In this document: piece after piece, positions 44,417 through 52,723 of the stretch
Position numbering within the stretch: position 1 is the stretch's first letter
How the letters are laid out: each line of letters starts with the position of its first letter
Assembly (NCBI RefSeq): GCF_900104225.1
Contig: NZ_FNJK01000002.1
Coordinates: forward strand, 372,001 to 436,000
Direction: 5' to 3'
From: Streptococcus equinus
GTDB lineage: Bacteria; Bacillota; Bacilli; Lactobacillales; Streptococcaceae
Length of the DNA stretch: 64,000 nucleotides
Position numbers and translations under genes: made by a program
Notes under the pieces: generated by a model
Databases searched by the model: none
Seen by the model: only the letters and a program-made list of their open reading frames with translations
What the model was told of the DNA's origin: nothing

Positions 44417-45352
44417 TTATCGAAATAATTGAAATTGTGAGCGTAAGCCATTTGTCATGGCTAATCGATTATCCTTAGTGATAACAATTCCTTCAATATG
44501 AGGCTGCGCTTGAATGGTCGCTAAAGCTTGCATAATCGGAAGACCAAAGAGACGTGTAGTCCAGATTTCACAATCAACTGATAAGTCAGAAACGATCGTA
44601 AGGCTTGCCATTTCAGTGTTAATTGGATAGCCTGTTTTTTGGTCAAAGATATGATGGTATTCTTTATTACCAACCTTTAAACGACGTTCATAGATTCCTG
44701 ATGTAACGACCGATTGATTTTTGACAGCAAGAACACCAATATTATTGCCTCTAGGTAGCTGTGGATTTTGGATACCGATTCGCCAAATACCATTATCCTG
44801 TTTTGGATTGTCTCCATAAACCAAGACATTGCCACCCAAGTTAATCATAGCAGAGCTGACTTTTTCTGATTTTAGGTAATCCATAACTTTGTCTGCGATG
44901 TAACCTTTAGCGATGGCACCAAGGTCGATTTTCATGCCTTTTTGGCTCAGAAAAACACTTTTGTTTTTATCGTCCAAGATAATATTTTGAGGATTTGATA
45001 ATGCTAGCGCCTCTTGAACTTTTTTAGAGCTGGGAACATTAGCATCTTCAAATCCAATGCGCCAGCTTTGAACCAAAGGCCCGATAGCGATATTAAGATT
45101 GCCAGGTTGAGCAAGGCTATGTTTTTTTCCGATTTGTGTGAGTTCAAATAAGTCTGGGTGAACAGTTACTGGAGCGATACCAGACTGATCATTGATGACC
45201 ATAAGTTCTGAATCAGCGTCGTTAGCGCTGAAGCGATCTTTATAAACTGTTAGCAGATGACAAACTTCAGCAATATGATTTTGAGGTGTATCAGAATCAA
45301 TTAAAATATCAATAGTTGTCCCCATCATCTGAATACTATGGCCAAGTTGCAA
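44417..45352 (-). CDS. apbE: FAD:protein FMN transferase
   Basis: A 312-residue ApbE-family enzyme that attaches FMN from FAD to threonine of target flavoproteins. Visible blocks: MMGTTIDILID near the start, KIDLGAIAKGYIADKV (about 150), SAMINLGGNVLVYG, and KEYHHIFDQKTGYPI with the metal site HIFD. No lipobox is seen, so it may be cytosolic. The start is probably TTG at 45352 because AGGAGG lies 7 nt upstream, inside a longer frame from 45388. No flavoprotein target gene adjoins it. Confidence 0.88.
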   Translation of the reverse strand: MQLGHSIQMMGTTIDILIDSDTPQNHIAEVCHLLTVYKDRFSANDADSELMVINDQSGIAPVTVHPDLFELTQIGKKHSLAQPGNLNIAIGPLVQSWRIGFEDANVPSSKKVQEALALSNPQNIILDDKNKSVFLSQKGMKIDLGAIAKGYIADKVMDYLKSEKVSSAMINLGGNVLVYGDNPKQDNGIWRIGIQNPQLPRGNNIGVLAVKNQSVVTSGIYERRLKVGNKEYHHIFDQKTGYPINTEMASLTIVSDLSVDCEIWTTRLFGLPIMQALATIQAQPHIEGIVITKDNRLAMTNGLRSQFQLFR

Positions 45353-45442
45353 ATGCTCACCTCCTGAATATTCATATATTTTTAGCATATCGTTTTCTTA
45401 ACTGAAAAGCAATTGATTGATTTAAAAGAAGGAGAAGAGTGT

Positions 45443-45640
45443 AAAAAAAGAGGCTGGGACAGAATTTCCCAACCTCTTCATTTACATAGTTATAATAAGC
45501 AAAACGCAGTGGTTAAGTGGGTTCTAATGCTCTAATGCGTTGATAAATCAACTTTTACACCCCTACTTAACTCTGCGGGGGTGGGACGACGAAATCGAAT
45601 TTCTTCGAAATTACCGATTTCTGTCCCATTCCCTTTTTTG
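45443..45640. repeat. Foldback intergenic repeat with GGCTGGGACAGAA / TTCTGTCCCA ends
   Basis: A ~200-nt element bounded by inverted termini: GAGGCTGGGACAGAA (45450-45464) and TTTCTGTCCCATTCCC (45618-45633). Inside, CGCAGTGGTTAAGT (45505-45518) pairs with ACTTAACTCTGCG (about 45565-45577), GAAATCG pairs with CGATTTC, and GAGG-TGGGA/TCCCA-CCTC is a local hairpin. It encodes no protein. Similar termini recur in intergenic repeats of lactic acid bacteria as far as I recall. Confidence 0.65.
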
Positions 45641-45654
45641 TTAATCAGAAAAAA

Positions 45655-45840
45655 TTAGTTTTTCTTTTTCATTTCACCATGTGGGTAGTAAGTACCTTCT
45701 GGCATATCGTTGATGAAAACGTGGATAGCTTCTTTTGGAGCTTTAGCGATACGTGAAACAACTTCAGTAACTTCGCGAGCAAGCTCAACTTTTTGTTCTT
45801 GACTACGACCTTCGAACAAATCGATTTTTACGAATGGCAT
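45655..45840 (-). CDS. 4-oxalocrotonate tautomerase family protein
   Basis: A 61-residue tautomerase with the catalytic Pro1 (MPFVKIDLFEGRS) and the family helix SQEQKVELAREVTEVVSRI. The active form is normally a hexamer. Streptococci lack the aromatic meta-cleavage route, so the physiological substrate is unknown. AAAGGAG precedes the ATG. Monocistronic, beside the foldback repeat. Confidence 0.9.
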   Translation of the reverse strand: MPFVKIDLFEGRSQEQKVELAREVTEVVSRIAKAPKEAIHVFINDMPEGTYYPHGEMKKKN

Positions 45841-45959
45841 AAGAATCTCCTTTAAAATAAATTAACAGTAACATTGTAGCACATTTTGAGAGAAAATTCA
45901 GTAAAATTAAGAAATATCAGCTGTTTAGACAAGCTTTTTGTGCTATTTTAGAAGAAATC

Positions 45960-46169
45960 TTATTTAAACAATTTCAAAATATCTGATAAACCAAATGTTG
46001 TTTTATGGTAAACCTTATTATAAGCTGCTTTTTTCGGGTTCTTTACCCAGCCCATACCTTTTTTACCGTAGCCAGGGATAAGAGCTTTTTTAGCTTGTCG
46101 TTTCCACTTAGCAGTAGTGCGAGCTTTTAAACTCTTTTTAAGACTTGGTTTTCGAAATCCAACTTTCAT
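45960..46169 (-). CDS. Small strongly basic protein of unknown function
   Basis: A 69-residue protein with more than a quarter Lys/Arg (MKVGFRKPSLKKSLKART, RQAKKALIPGYGKKGMGW). The KKGMGWVKNPKKAAYNKVYHKTT segment looks conserved in streptococcal small proteins from memory, but no function is known to me. The charge suggests nucleic-acid or ribosome binding. AGAGGT lies before the ATG. No membrane segment. Confidence 0.7.
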   Translation of the reverse strand: MKVGFRKPSLKKSLKARTTAKWKRQAKKALIPGYGKKGMGWVKNPKKAAYNKVYHKTTFGLSDILKLFK

Positions 46170-46318
46170 GATTGTACCTCTTTAGTTTTTTTATAATAAT
46201 ATTTCAACTCGAAAGATACTCCATTGTTTTTCCTTCGTCAATACTGTTTTTTTAAATATTCTTGTAACACAATCGTGATTTTTTTAATAAAGTGTCATCG
46301 AATTTACATGAGTAGCTG

Positions 46319-46327
46319 TGCTACAAT
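46319..46327 (+). promoter_or_regulatory. Extended -10 promoter of the small peptide gene
   Basis: TGCTACAAT with TACAAT at 46322-46327. A GTTAA-GCA-TTAAC inverted repeat follows at 46330-46342, near the expected start. Confidence 0.55.
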
Positions 46328-46370
46328 AGAGTTAAGCATTAACAATTTAACAGTGCAAGGAGTGGCGGTT

Positions 46371-46445
46371 TTGTCGCTCTTTAGTGCGTTGATTTGTTAT
46401 TCAATAGTGTTGGTTACCGATATCACATTTAGTGATAAAAGCTAA
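46371..46445 (+). CDS. 24-residue hydrophobic peptide (candidate)
   Basis: TTG at 46371 follows AAGGAG by 7 nt and opens a 24-codon frame reading MSLFSALICYSIVLVTDITF plus SDKS. Residues 2-16 are hydrophobic enough to span or enter the membrane and the tail is polar. A GTG at 46362 in frame overlaps the ribosome binding site. Promoter and terminator frame a transcript of about 140 nt. Size and shape recall type I toxins or signalling peptides, but no family is recognised and coding is unproven. Confidence 0.45.
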   Translation: MSLFSALICYSIVLVTDITFSDKS

Positions 46446-46472
46446 GGCAAAATTTGCTTTAGCTTTTTTTAT
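46438..46472 (+). terminator. Terminator of the small peptide gene
   Basis: AAAGCTAAGGCA (46438-46449) pairs with TGCTTTAGCTTT (one G-T pair) around AAATT, followed by a T run. It overlaps the peptide stop codon. Confidence 0.85.
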
Positions 46473-46601
46473 GCTGTTAAATACTTGTAGTAGTGGGATG
46501 TGAACGTTTTTGAGGCATTGAATTGATCCTTCTTCTTGTTTATCCATCAGCGATTTTATGGTAGAATAGTAGAATATTAGTAGAAGGTAGGATTGTCACT
46601 T

Positions 46602-47183
46602 TTGGCTCAACTCTATTATAAATATGGAACCATGAATTCTGGTAAGACCATTGAAATTTTGAAAGTAGCTCATAACTATGAAGAACAAGGCAAGCCTGTT
46701 GTCATTATGACGTCAGCACTTGATACGCGTGATGGTTATGGGGTTGTTTCTAGTCGTATCGGCATGCGCCGTAAAGCTGTTGCGATTACAAATGATATGG
46801 ATGTTTTTGCTTACGTCGAAGCTCTACCAGAAAAACCATATTGTGTTCTTATTGATGAATGTCAGTTTTTAACGAAAAAGCATGTCTATGAATTAGCGCG
46901 TGTTGTTGATGAATTAGAAGTCCCAGTTATGGCTTTTGGGTTAAAAAATGATTTTCAGAACGAATTATTCGAAGGTTCAAAATACCTACTGCTTTTAGCA
47001 GATAAAATTGATGAAATTAAAACTATTTGTCAGTTCTGTTCAAAAAAAGCCACAATGGTTTTGCGAACTGAAAATGGCAAACCGGTTTACGAGGGAGATC
47101 AAATCCAAATTGGAGGAAATGAGACTTACATCCCTGTTTGCCGTAAACACTATTTTCATCCAATGATTTCAGACGAAAAATAA
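46602..47183 (+). CDS. tdk: Thymidine kinase
   Basis: A 193-residue type II thymidine kinase for thymidine salvage. P-loop [13 protein letters not shown] (about 7-19), Walker B-like VLIDECQFL (about 85-93, with the catalytic Glu) and a zinc lasso with CQFC near 145 and a later C..H ([10 protein letters not shown]). The start is the TTG at 46602: the protein then begins [13 protein letters not shown] as in other streptococci, and AAGGTAGGA lies about 9 nt upstream. Confidence 0.93.
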   Translation: MAQLYYKYGTMNSGKTIEILKVAHNYEEQGKPVVIMTSALDTRDGYGVVSSRIGMRRKAVAITNDMDVFAYVEALPEKPYCVLIDECQFLTKKHVYELARVVDELEVPVMAFGLKNDFQNELFEGSKYLLLLADKIDEIKTICQFCSKKATMVLRTENGKPVYEGDQIQIGGNETYIPVCRKHYFHPMISDEK

Positions 47184-47219
47184 GAAAAGAATTTGTAAAA
47201 GAGAGGGAAATATACTCAG

Positions 47220-48299
47220 ATGAACATTTATGATCAGCTACAAGCGGTTGAAGACCGTTATGAAGAATTAGGAGAACTACTAAGCGACCCGGATGTCGTT
47301 AGTGATACAAAACGTTTCATGGCTTTGTCAAAAGAAGAAGCAAGCACGCGTGAAACAGTAGCCGTTTACCGTGAATACAAAAAAGTTCTTCAAAACATCG
47401 AAGATGCCGAAGAAATGATTAAAGATGCTGGTGGCGATCCAGAACTTGAAGAAATGGCAAAAGAAGAACTCAAAGAATCAAAAGCAGCAAAAGAAGATTA
47501 CGAAGAAAAACTTAAAATTCTTCTTTTACCAAAAGATCCAAATGATGACAAAAACATTATCTTGGAAATCCGCGGTGCTGCTGGTGGTGATGAAGCGGCT
47601 CTATTTGCTGGTGACCTTCTTCAAATGTATCAAAAATACGCTGAAAGCCAAGGCTGGAAATTTGAAGTTATGGAAGCCTCATACAATGGTGTTGGTGGTA
47701 TCAAAGAAGTTGTTGTCATGGTCTCAGGCCAATCTGTATACTCTAAATTGAAATACGAATCAGGTGCTCACCGTGTGCAACGTGTCCCTGTTACAGAAAG
47801 CCAAGGTCGAGTCCACACATCTACAGCGACAGTTCTTGTCATGCCTGAAGTTGAAGAAGTAGAATACGAAATCGATCCAAAAGATTTGCGTGTAGATATT
47901 TACCACGCATCTGGTGCCGGTGGACAAAATGTCAATAAAGTTGCGACAGCCGTTCGTATGGTTCACATTCCAACTGGTATCAAAGTTGAAATGCAAGAAG
48001 AACGTACACAACAAAAGAACCGTGATAAAGCCATGAAAGTCATTCGTGCGCGTGTTGCGGACCACTTTGCTCAAATCGCTCAAGACGAACAAGATGCTGA
48101 ACGTAAATCAACAGTTGGTACTGGTGACCGTTCAGAACGTATCCGTACATATAACTTCCCACAAAACCGTGTGACAGACCACCGTATTGGTTTGACATTG
48201 CAAAAACTTGATAGCATTTTGTCAGGTAAATTGGATGAAGTGATTGATGCGCTTATTCTTTTTGATCAAACTAAGAAACTAGAAGAGTTAAATAAATAA
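47220..48299 (+). CDS. prfA: Peptide chain release factor 1
   Basis: A 359-residue release factor recognising UAA and UAG. The GGQ catalytic motif is in [19 protein letters not shown] (about 227-245), the codon-recognition PxT tripeptide is PVT in [30 protein letters not shown]. The stop codon overlaps the prmC start (TAATG). Confidence 0.97.
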   Translation: MNIYDQLQAVEDRYEELGELLSDPDVVSDTKRFMALSKEEASTRETVAVYREYKKVLQNIEDAEEMIKDAGGDPELEEMAKEELKESKAAKEDYEEKLKILLLPKDPNDDKNIILEIRGAAGGDEAALFAGDLLQMYQKYAESQGWKFEVMEASYNGVGGIKEVVVMVSGQSVYSKLKYESGAHRVQRVPVTESQGRVHTSTATVLVMPEVEEVEYEIDPKDLRVDIYHASGAGGQNVNKVATAVRMVHIPTGIKVEMQEERTQQKNRDKAMKVIRARVADHFAQIAQDEQDAERKSTVGTGDRSERIRTYNFPQNRVTDHRIGLTLQKLDSILSGKLDEVIDALILFDQTKKLEELNK

Positions 48300-49129
48300 T
48301 GAACTACGCTGAAACAATCAGCCAACTAGAAAAACATTTACAAGAAATTGGAGAAGATCCAGAAAACCTCACTTACGTTTTTCGTGAGTTAAAGGGCTGG
48401 ACTCTTCTTGATTTCATCTTACATCAAAATAAAGAAGTGACTGAATCAGATCAGAAGCTCCTTGAGTCAATCATGGGTCAGCTAGAAGATCATCGTTCTC
48501 CGCAGTACATCACTGGAAAAGCTTATTTTCGTGATTTGGAGCTTGCGGTTGATGAGCGTGTCTTGATTCCGAGACCTGAAACGGAAGAATTGGTTGATTT
48601 GGTTTTAAAGGAAAATAGCAAAGCAGATTTACGTGTTTTAGATATTGGAACGGGCAGCGGAGCTATTGCCATTTCACTTAAGTCTGCGCGACCTGACTGG
48701 CAAGTTACAGCCTCAGATATCTCGCAAGGTGCTTTGCAATTGGCAGAAGAAAACAGTAAGCTCAATCAAGTGTCGCTTGATTTTGTGGAATCAGATGTTT
48801 TCAGTCAGATTACAGGGACTTTTGATGTGATTATCTCAAACCCGCCTTACATCGCTTATGGCGATAAGGATGAAGTTGGGGTGAATGTTCTTGCTTCTGA
48901 ACCTCATTTGGCACTTTTTGCGGATGAGGATGGCTTTGCCATTTACCGCCAAATTATCGAAGGCGCTGGTGAGCATTTATCAGAAAATGGTAAACTTTAT
49001 TTTGAAATTGGCTACAAGCAAGGAGATGGTTTGCGTGCTTTGCTTAGCAAACATTTCCCACAAAAACGTGTCCGTGTCTTAGAAGACATATTTGGTAAAG
49101 ATAGAATGGTCGTGATGGATAATGGCTAA
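48299..49129 (+). CDS. prmC: Release factor glutamine methyltransferase
   Basis: A 276-residue SAM-dependent methyltransferase that methylates the GGQ glutamine of release factors. The catalytic NPPY motif is in VIISNPPYIAYG (about 180), the SAM loop is VLDIGTGSGAIAISL (about 115), and LIPRPETEELVDL lies before it. It overlaps prfA by 1 nt, so enzyme and substrate are made together. Confidence 0.96.
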   Translation: MNYAETISQLEKHLQEIGEDPENLTYVFRELKGWTLLDFILHQNKEVTESDQKLLESIMGQLEDHRSPQYITGKAYFRDLELAVDERVLIPRPETEELVDLVLKENSKADLRVLDIGTGSGAIAISLKSARPDWQVTASDISQGALQLAEENSKLNQVSLDFVESDVFSQITGTFDVIISNPPYIAYGDKDEVGVNVLASEPHLALFADEDGFAIYRQIIEGAGEHLSENGKLYFEIGYKQGDGLRALLSKHFPQKRVRVLEDIFGKDRMVVMDNG

Positions 49130-49721
49130 TTTGGAAGAAATACTTCAAACGGGTGGTGCGGTGATTTTGCCGACAGAAACCGTTTATGGGCTTTTTGCAC
49201 AAGCCATGAATGAAGAAGCAGTTGAACATGTGTATCACTTAAAACGTCGTCCTAAAGACAAAGCCATGAATCTTAACGTGGCAGATTACGAGACGATTTT
49301 AGCTTTTTCAAAAAATCAGCCAACTTATCTAAAAAAACTCTATGACGCTTTTTTACCTGGACCGTTAACAATTATTTTACAGGCAAATGACCGTGTGCCA
49401 GCTTGGATCAATTCTGGCTTATCAACAATTGGTTTTAGAATTCCCAAACACCCACAGACTCTAGCTTTGATTAAAAAGGTAGGCCCGCTGATTGGACCTT
49501 CTGCAAATATTTCTGGCCAAGAAAGTGGAAAAGTTTTTACTGAAATCAAAGAGCAATTTGAAAGTTCAGTTTCAGGACTTTCAGATGATGCGGCCATTAC
49601 GGGTGTTGACTCGACAATCTTAGATTTATCAGGTGATTTTGCACGTATTTTGCGCCAAGGGGCGATTACAAAAGAAGCTTTACTGGCTCGTGTGCCGGAA
49701 TTGCCTTTTGCAAAAGATTAA
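49122..49721 (+). CDS. L-threonylcarbamoyladenylate synthase (Sua5/YrdC family)
   Basis: A 199-residue YrdC-domain protein that makes threonylcarbamoyl-AMP for t6A37 of ANN-reading tRNAs. Blocks: GGAVILPTETVYGLFAQA (about 11-28), KRRPKDKAMNLNV and PLIGPSANISGQESGK. It lacks the C-terminal Sua5 domain of longer homologues, so is a YrdC/TsaC-type enzyme. It overlaps prmC by 8 nt. Confidence 0.93.
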   Translation: MANLEEILQTGGAVILPTETVYGLFAQAMNEEAVEHVYHLKRRPKDKAMNLNVADYETILAFSKNQPTYLKKLYDAFLPGPLTIILQANDRVPAWINSGLSTIGFRIPKHPQTLALIKKVGPLIGPSANISGQESGKVFTEIKEQFESSVSGLSDDAAITGVDSTILDLSGDFARILRQGAITKEALLARVPELPFAKD

Positions 49722-49805
49722 CTTTTTGGGAATTTATTTGATACTGTTTCGGCTTTTACAATCGCTAATGATTGTGACTTGATCTTATCAAAAGGAGATA
49801 AGGAT

Positions 49806-51056
49806 ATGATTTTTGACAAGGAAAACTACGAAGCATTTGACCCAGAACTTTGGCAAGCGATTCATGCTGAAGAAGTTCGTCAACAAAATAATATTGAACT
49901 CATTGCCTCTGAAAATGTTGTCTCAAAAGCTGTTATGGCAGCTCAAGGCACATTGCTGACTAACAAATATGCTGAAGGTTACCCTGGCAAACGTTATTAT
50001 GGTGGAACTGATTGTGTGGATGTGGTTGAAAATTTGGCTATCGAACGTGCTAAAGAATTGTTTGGTGCTAAGTTTGCCAATGTTCAACCGCATTCAGGAA
50101 GTCAAGCTAATGCCGCAGCATACATGGCTTTAATCCAACCAGGTGATACTGTCCTTGGAATGGATTTAGCTGCAGGTGGTCACTTGACTCACGGTGCATC
50201 AGTCAGCTTTTCAGGAAAAACATACCACTTTGTCTCTTATTCAGTTGACCCTGTCACAGAACGTATCGATTATGATAAATTGGCAGATTTGGCTAAAGAA
50301 GTCAAACCTAAATTAATCGTTGCTGGGGCGTCAGCTTATTCACGTATTATTAATTTTCCAAGATTCCGCGAGATTGCAGACAGCGTTGGTGCTTATCTAA
50401 TGGTTGATATGGCCCACATTGCTGGACTTGTGGCTTCAGGCCATCATCCAAGTCCAGTACCATATGCTCATGTGACAACGACAACAACGCACAAGACTCT
50501 TCGTGGACCGCGTGGTGGACTTATTTTGACGAATGATGAAGCTATTGCTAAGAAAATTAACTCTGCAGTCTTTCCGGGTCTTCAAGGTGGTCCATTAATG
50601 CATGTGATTGCTGGCAAAGCTGTCGCTCTAAAAGAAGCGCTGGATCCAGCTTTCAAAGAATATGGCGAAAATGTGATTAAAAATGCTAGTGCTATGGCTG
50701 ATGTCTTTAATCAACATCCAAATTTCCGTGTCATTTCAGGTGGAACAGACAATCATGTCTTTCTTGTTGATGTGACAAAAGTGGTCGAAAATGGAAAATT
50801 GGCTCAAAATATTTTAGAGTCTGTTAACATTACGCTTAACAAAAATTCGATTCCATTTGAAACCTTGTCACCATTTAAGACATCTGGTATCCGTATTGGC
50901 TCACCTGCTATTACCAGTCGTGGAATGGGCGAAAAAGAATCACGTGCCATTGCTGAATTGATTGTAAAAGCACTTGAAAACTATCAAAATGAAACTATTT
51001 TAGAGGAGGTTCGTCGTGAGGTTAAAGCACTGACAGATGCTTTCCCACTTTATTAA
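49806..51056 (+). CDS. glyA: Serine hydroxymethyltransferase
   Basis: A 416-residue PLP enzyme converting serine and tetrahydrofolate to glycine and methylene-tetrahydrofolate. The PLP lysine is in [15 protein letters not shown] (about 226), and the block [15 protein letters not shown] lies near 27-41. The start is the ATG at 49806, with AGGAG 9 nt upstream; a longer frame from 49779 lacks the family N-terminus. The 84-nt gap before it shows no clear structure. Confidence 0.96.
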   Translation: MIFDKENYEAFDPELWQAIHAEEVRQQNNIELIASENVVSKAVMAAQGTLLTNKYAEGYPGKRYYGGTDCVDVVENLAIERAKELFGAKFANVQPHSGSQANAAAYMALIQPGDTVLGMDLAAGGHLTHGASVSFSGKTYHFVSYSVDPVTERIDYDKLADLAKEVKPKLIVAGASAYSRIINFPRFREIADSVGAYLMVDMAHIAGLVASGHHPSPVPYAHVTTTTTHKTLRGPRGGLILTNDEAIAKKINSAVFPGLQGGPLMHVIAGKAVALKEALDPAFKEYGENVIKNASAMADVFNQHPNFRVISGGTDNHVFLVDVTKVVENGKLAQNILESVNITLNKNSIPFETLSPFKTSGIRIGSPAITSRGMGEKESRAIAELIVKALENYQNETILEEVRREVKALTDAFPLY

Positions 51057-51098
51057 CGAACAACTGAACACGTTTGATGTGTTCAGACATACATAACC

Positions 51099-52076
51099 AT
51101 GATTGATTTATATATTAAACGCATTGTTATTCATCAATTTACGCCAAATGATACAGAGCTCATTTTGTCAGATCAGTTATTGACGATTACGCCACGTATT
51201 GATGAGTATTTTCGTAAAAAATTAAGCAAAGTTTTCTCAGATGAAGCCAAACGTGGAACGTTCTCAGAAGACAATGTCTTTCTTAGTTATTTGAGTGATG
51301 ATTTGATGGAATCATCCGTTAAAATCGCTCAGCTTTGGAAAGAAGAGTTTGTCATTTCTGATAATCAAAAGACAAATGATTTGGTCTTCATCCAATTTGA
51401 TAAAGACGGTGTTGAGCATTTTGCTTTCCTTCGTGTGGCATTAAGAGAAAATTTTACGCATATCTCAAGTGACAGTGAAAGTCCGATTAAAATCACACAA
51501 AATAATTACCCGTCTGCGGCTCAAACACCAGATGAAGCCTTGGTGATTAATCGTGTTAACCATCATTATTATTTGATTGAAAAACGCATTAAGCACAATG
51601 GTAGTTTTGCCAACTATTTCTCAGAGAATCTCTTGCAAGTTCAGCCTGAACAGTCGGTCAAAAAATCGATTAAAATGGTGGAACAAGCAGCCCAAAAAAT
51701 TGCTGAAAACTTCCAACAAGACGATTTTGCTTTCCAATCAAAAATGAAAGCAGCCATTCACAAAAACTTGGAAGAAGAGCAAGAATTATCTCCAGAAAAA
51801 TTGGCGGACCAACTCTTTGACAATAATTTAACAGCTCGTTTGACCTTTGTTGATGAGTTGAAAGAAAGTATTCCTGAGCCTATTCAAGTCTCGGATATTG
51901 ACCATTCACGTCAAACGAAAAAATTAGAGAACCAAAAATTGTCCCTATCTAATGGTATTCAATTAATTGTTCCTAATAATGTCTATGAAGATGCCGAATC
52001 GGTTGAATTTATTCAGAATCCAAATGGAACCTATTCCATCTTGATTAAAAATATAGAGGATATTCAAAATAAATAA
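51099..52076 (+). CDS. Nucleoid-associated protein (YejK/NdpA-like)
   Basis: A 325-residue protein of the 37-kDa nucleoid-associated family. It begins MIDLYIKRIVIHQFTPN and has the typical central KISSxx-type region DGVEHFAFLRVALRENFTH; most of it is soluble and alpha/beta. The E. coli homologue binds the nucleoid; the Gram-positive role is not established. It is translationally coupled to the lysozyme-like gene (TAATG). Confidence 0.85.
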   Translation: MIDLYIKRIVIHQFTPNDTELILSDQLLTITPRIDEYFRKKLSKVFSDEAKRGTFSEDNVFLSYLSDDLMESSVKIAQLWKEEFVISDNQKTNDLVFIQFDKDGVEHFAFLRVALRENFTHISSDSESPIKITQNNYPSAAQTPDEALVINRVNHHYYLIEKRIKHNGSFANYFSENLLQVQPEQSVKKSIKMVEQAAQKIAENFQQDDFAFQSKMKAAIHKNLEEEQELSPEKLADQLFDNNLTARLTFVDELKESIPEPIQVSDIDHSRQTKKLENQKLSLSNGIQLIVPNNVYEDAESVEFIQNPNGTYSILIKNIEDIQNK

Positions 52077-52678
52077 TGTTTAAGTTCTTAAAACGCCTGA
52101 TTATACTGGCTTTTGTCCTTTTCTGTGGGTATCAAGTTTATGTAACTCACGAAAATGTTCATAAAGTTTTACAGTATAAAAGTATGGTTAAAGAGATTTT
52201 AGACGACAATGACACCAAGGCTAATGTTGAGTTGGTATTGGCGATGATTTACACTGAAACTAAAGGAAACGAAGACGATGTAATGCAGTCAAGTGAAAGT
52301 TCAGATGGTGTTGCTAATTCGATTACCGATAGTCAGACTAGTATTCGTCAGGGTGTCACAGTCCTTTCAGAAAATCTTTCTTTAGCTGATGAGGCAGGAG
52401 TAGATGTTTGGACAGCTGTTCAAGCTTATAACTTTGGAACATCTTATATTGATTATGTTGCAAAGCATGGTAGTAAAAGCACAATTGCTTTAGCTAAAAC
52501 TTATTCACGCGATGTAGTAGCTCCAAGTCTTGGTAACACGACTGGTGAATCTTATTTTTACTACCATCCTCTCGCTTTAATTTCAGGTGGGCAATTATAT
52601 AAAAATGGTGGTAATATCTACTACTCGCGTGAAGTTCATTTTAATTTGTATTTGATTGAATTAATGAGCTTATTTTAA
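52076..52678 (+). CDS. Lysozyme-like membrane-anchored protein
   Basis: A 200-residue protein with an N-terminal anchor (about 5-22, FLKRLIILAFVLFCGYQVYV) and an extracytoplasmic lysozyme-like domain. The probable catalytic glutamate is in VLAMIYTETKGNEDDVMQSS (about 60-79) and NFGTSYIDYVAKHG is the later family block. Likely cleaves peptidoglycan glycan strands during wall remodelling. It follows the nucleoid gene with 1-nt overlap; the ABC exporter genes are 45 nt downstream. Confidence 0.88.
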   Translation: MFKFLKRLIILAFVLFCGYQVYVTHENVHKVLQYKSMVKEILDDNDTKANVELVLAMIYTETKGNEDDVMQSSESSDGVANSITDSQTSIRQGVTVLSENLSLADEAGVDVWTAVQAYNFGTSYIDYVAKHGSKSTIALAKTYSRDVVAPSLGNTTGESYFYYHPLALISGGQLYKNGGNIYYSREVHFNLYLIELMSLF

Positions 52679-52723
52679 TTTAGTAAGGTTTAGAGTTTAG
52701 AATCTCTATTAAAACAGAGAAAC

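Noticed and set aside
46224..46445. 73-residue open frame before tdk
   Set aside because: No RBS before its ATG and its first half is AT-rich noncoding sequence; only the last 24 codons have translation signals.
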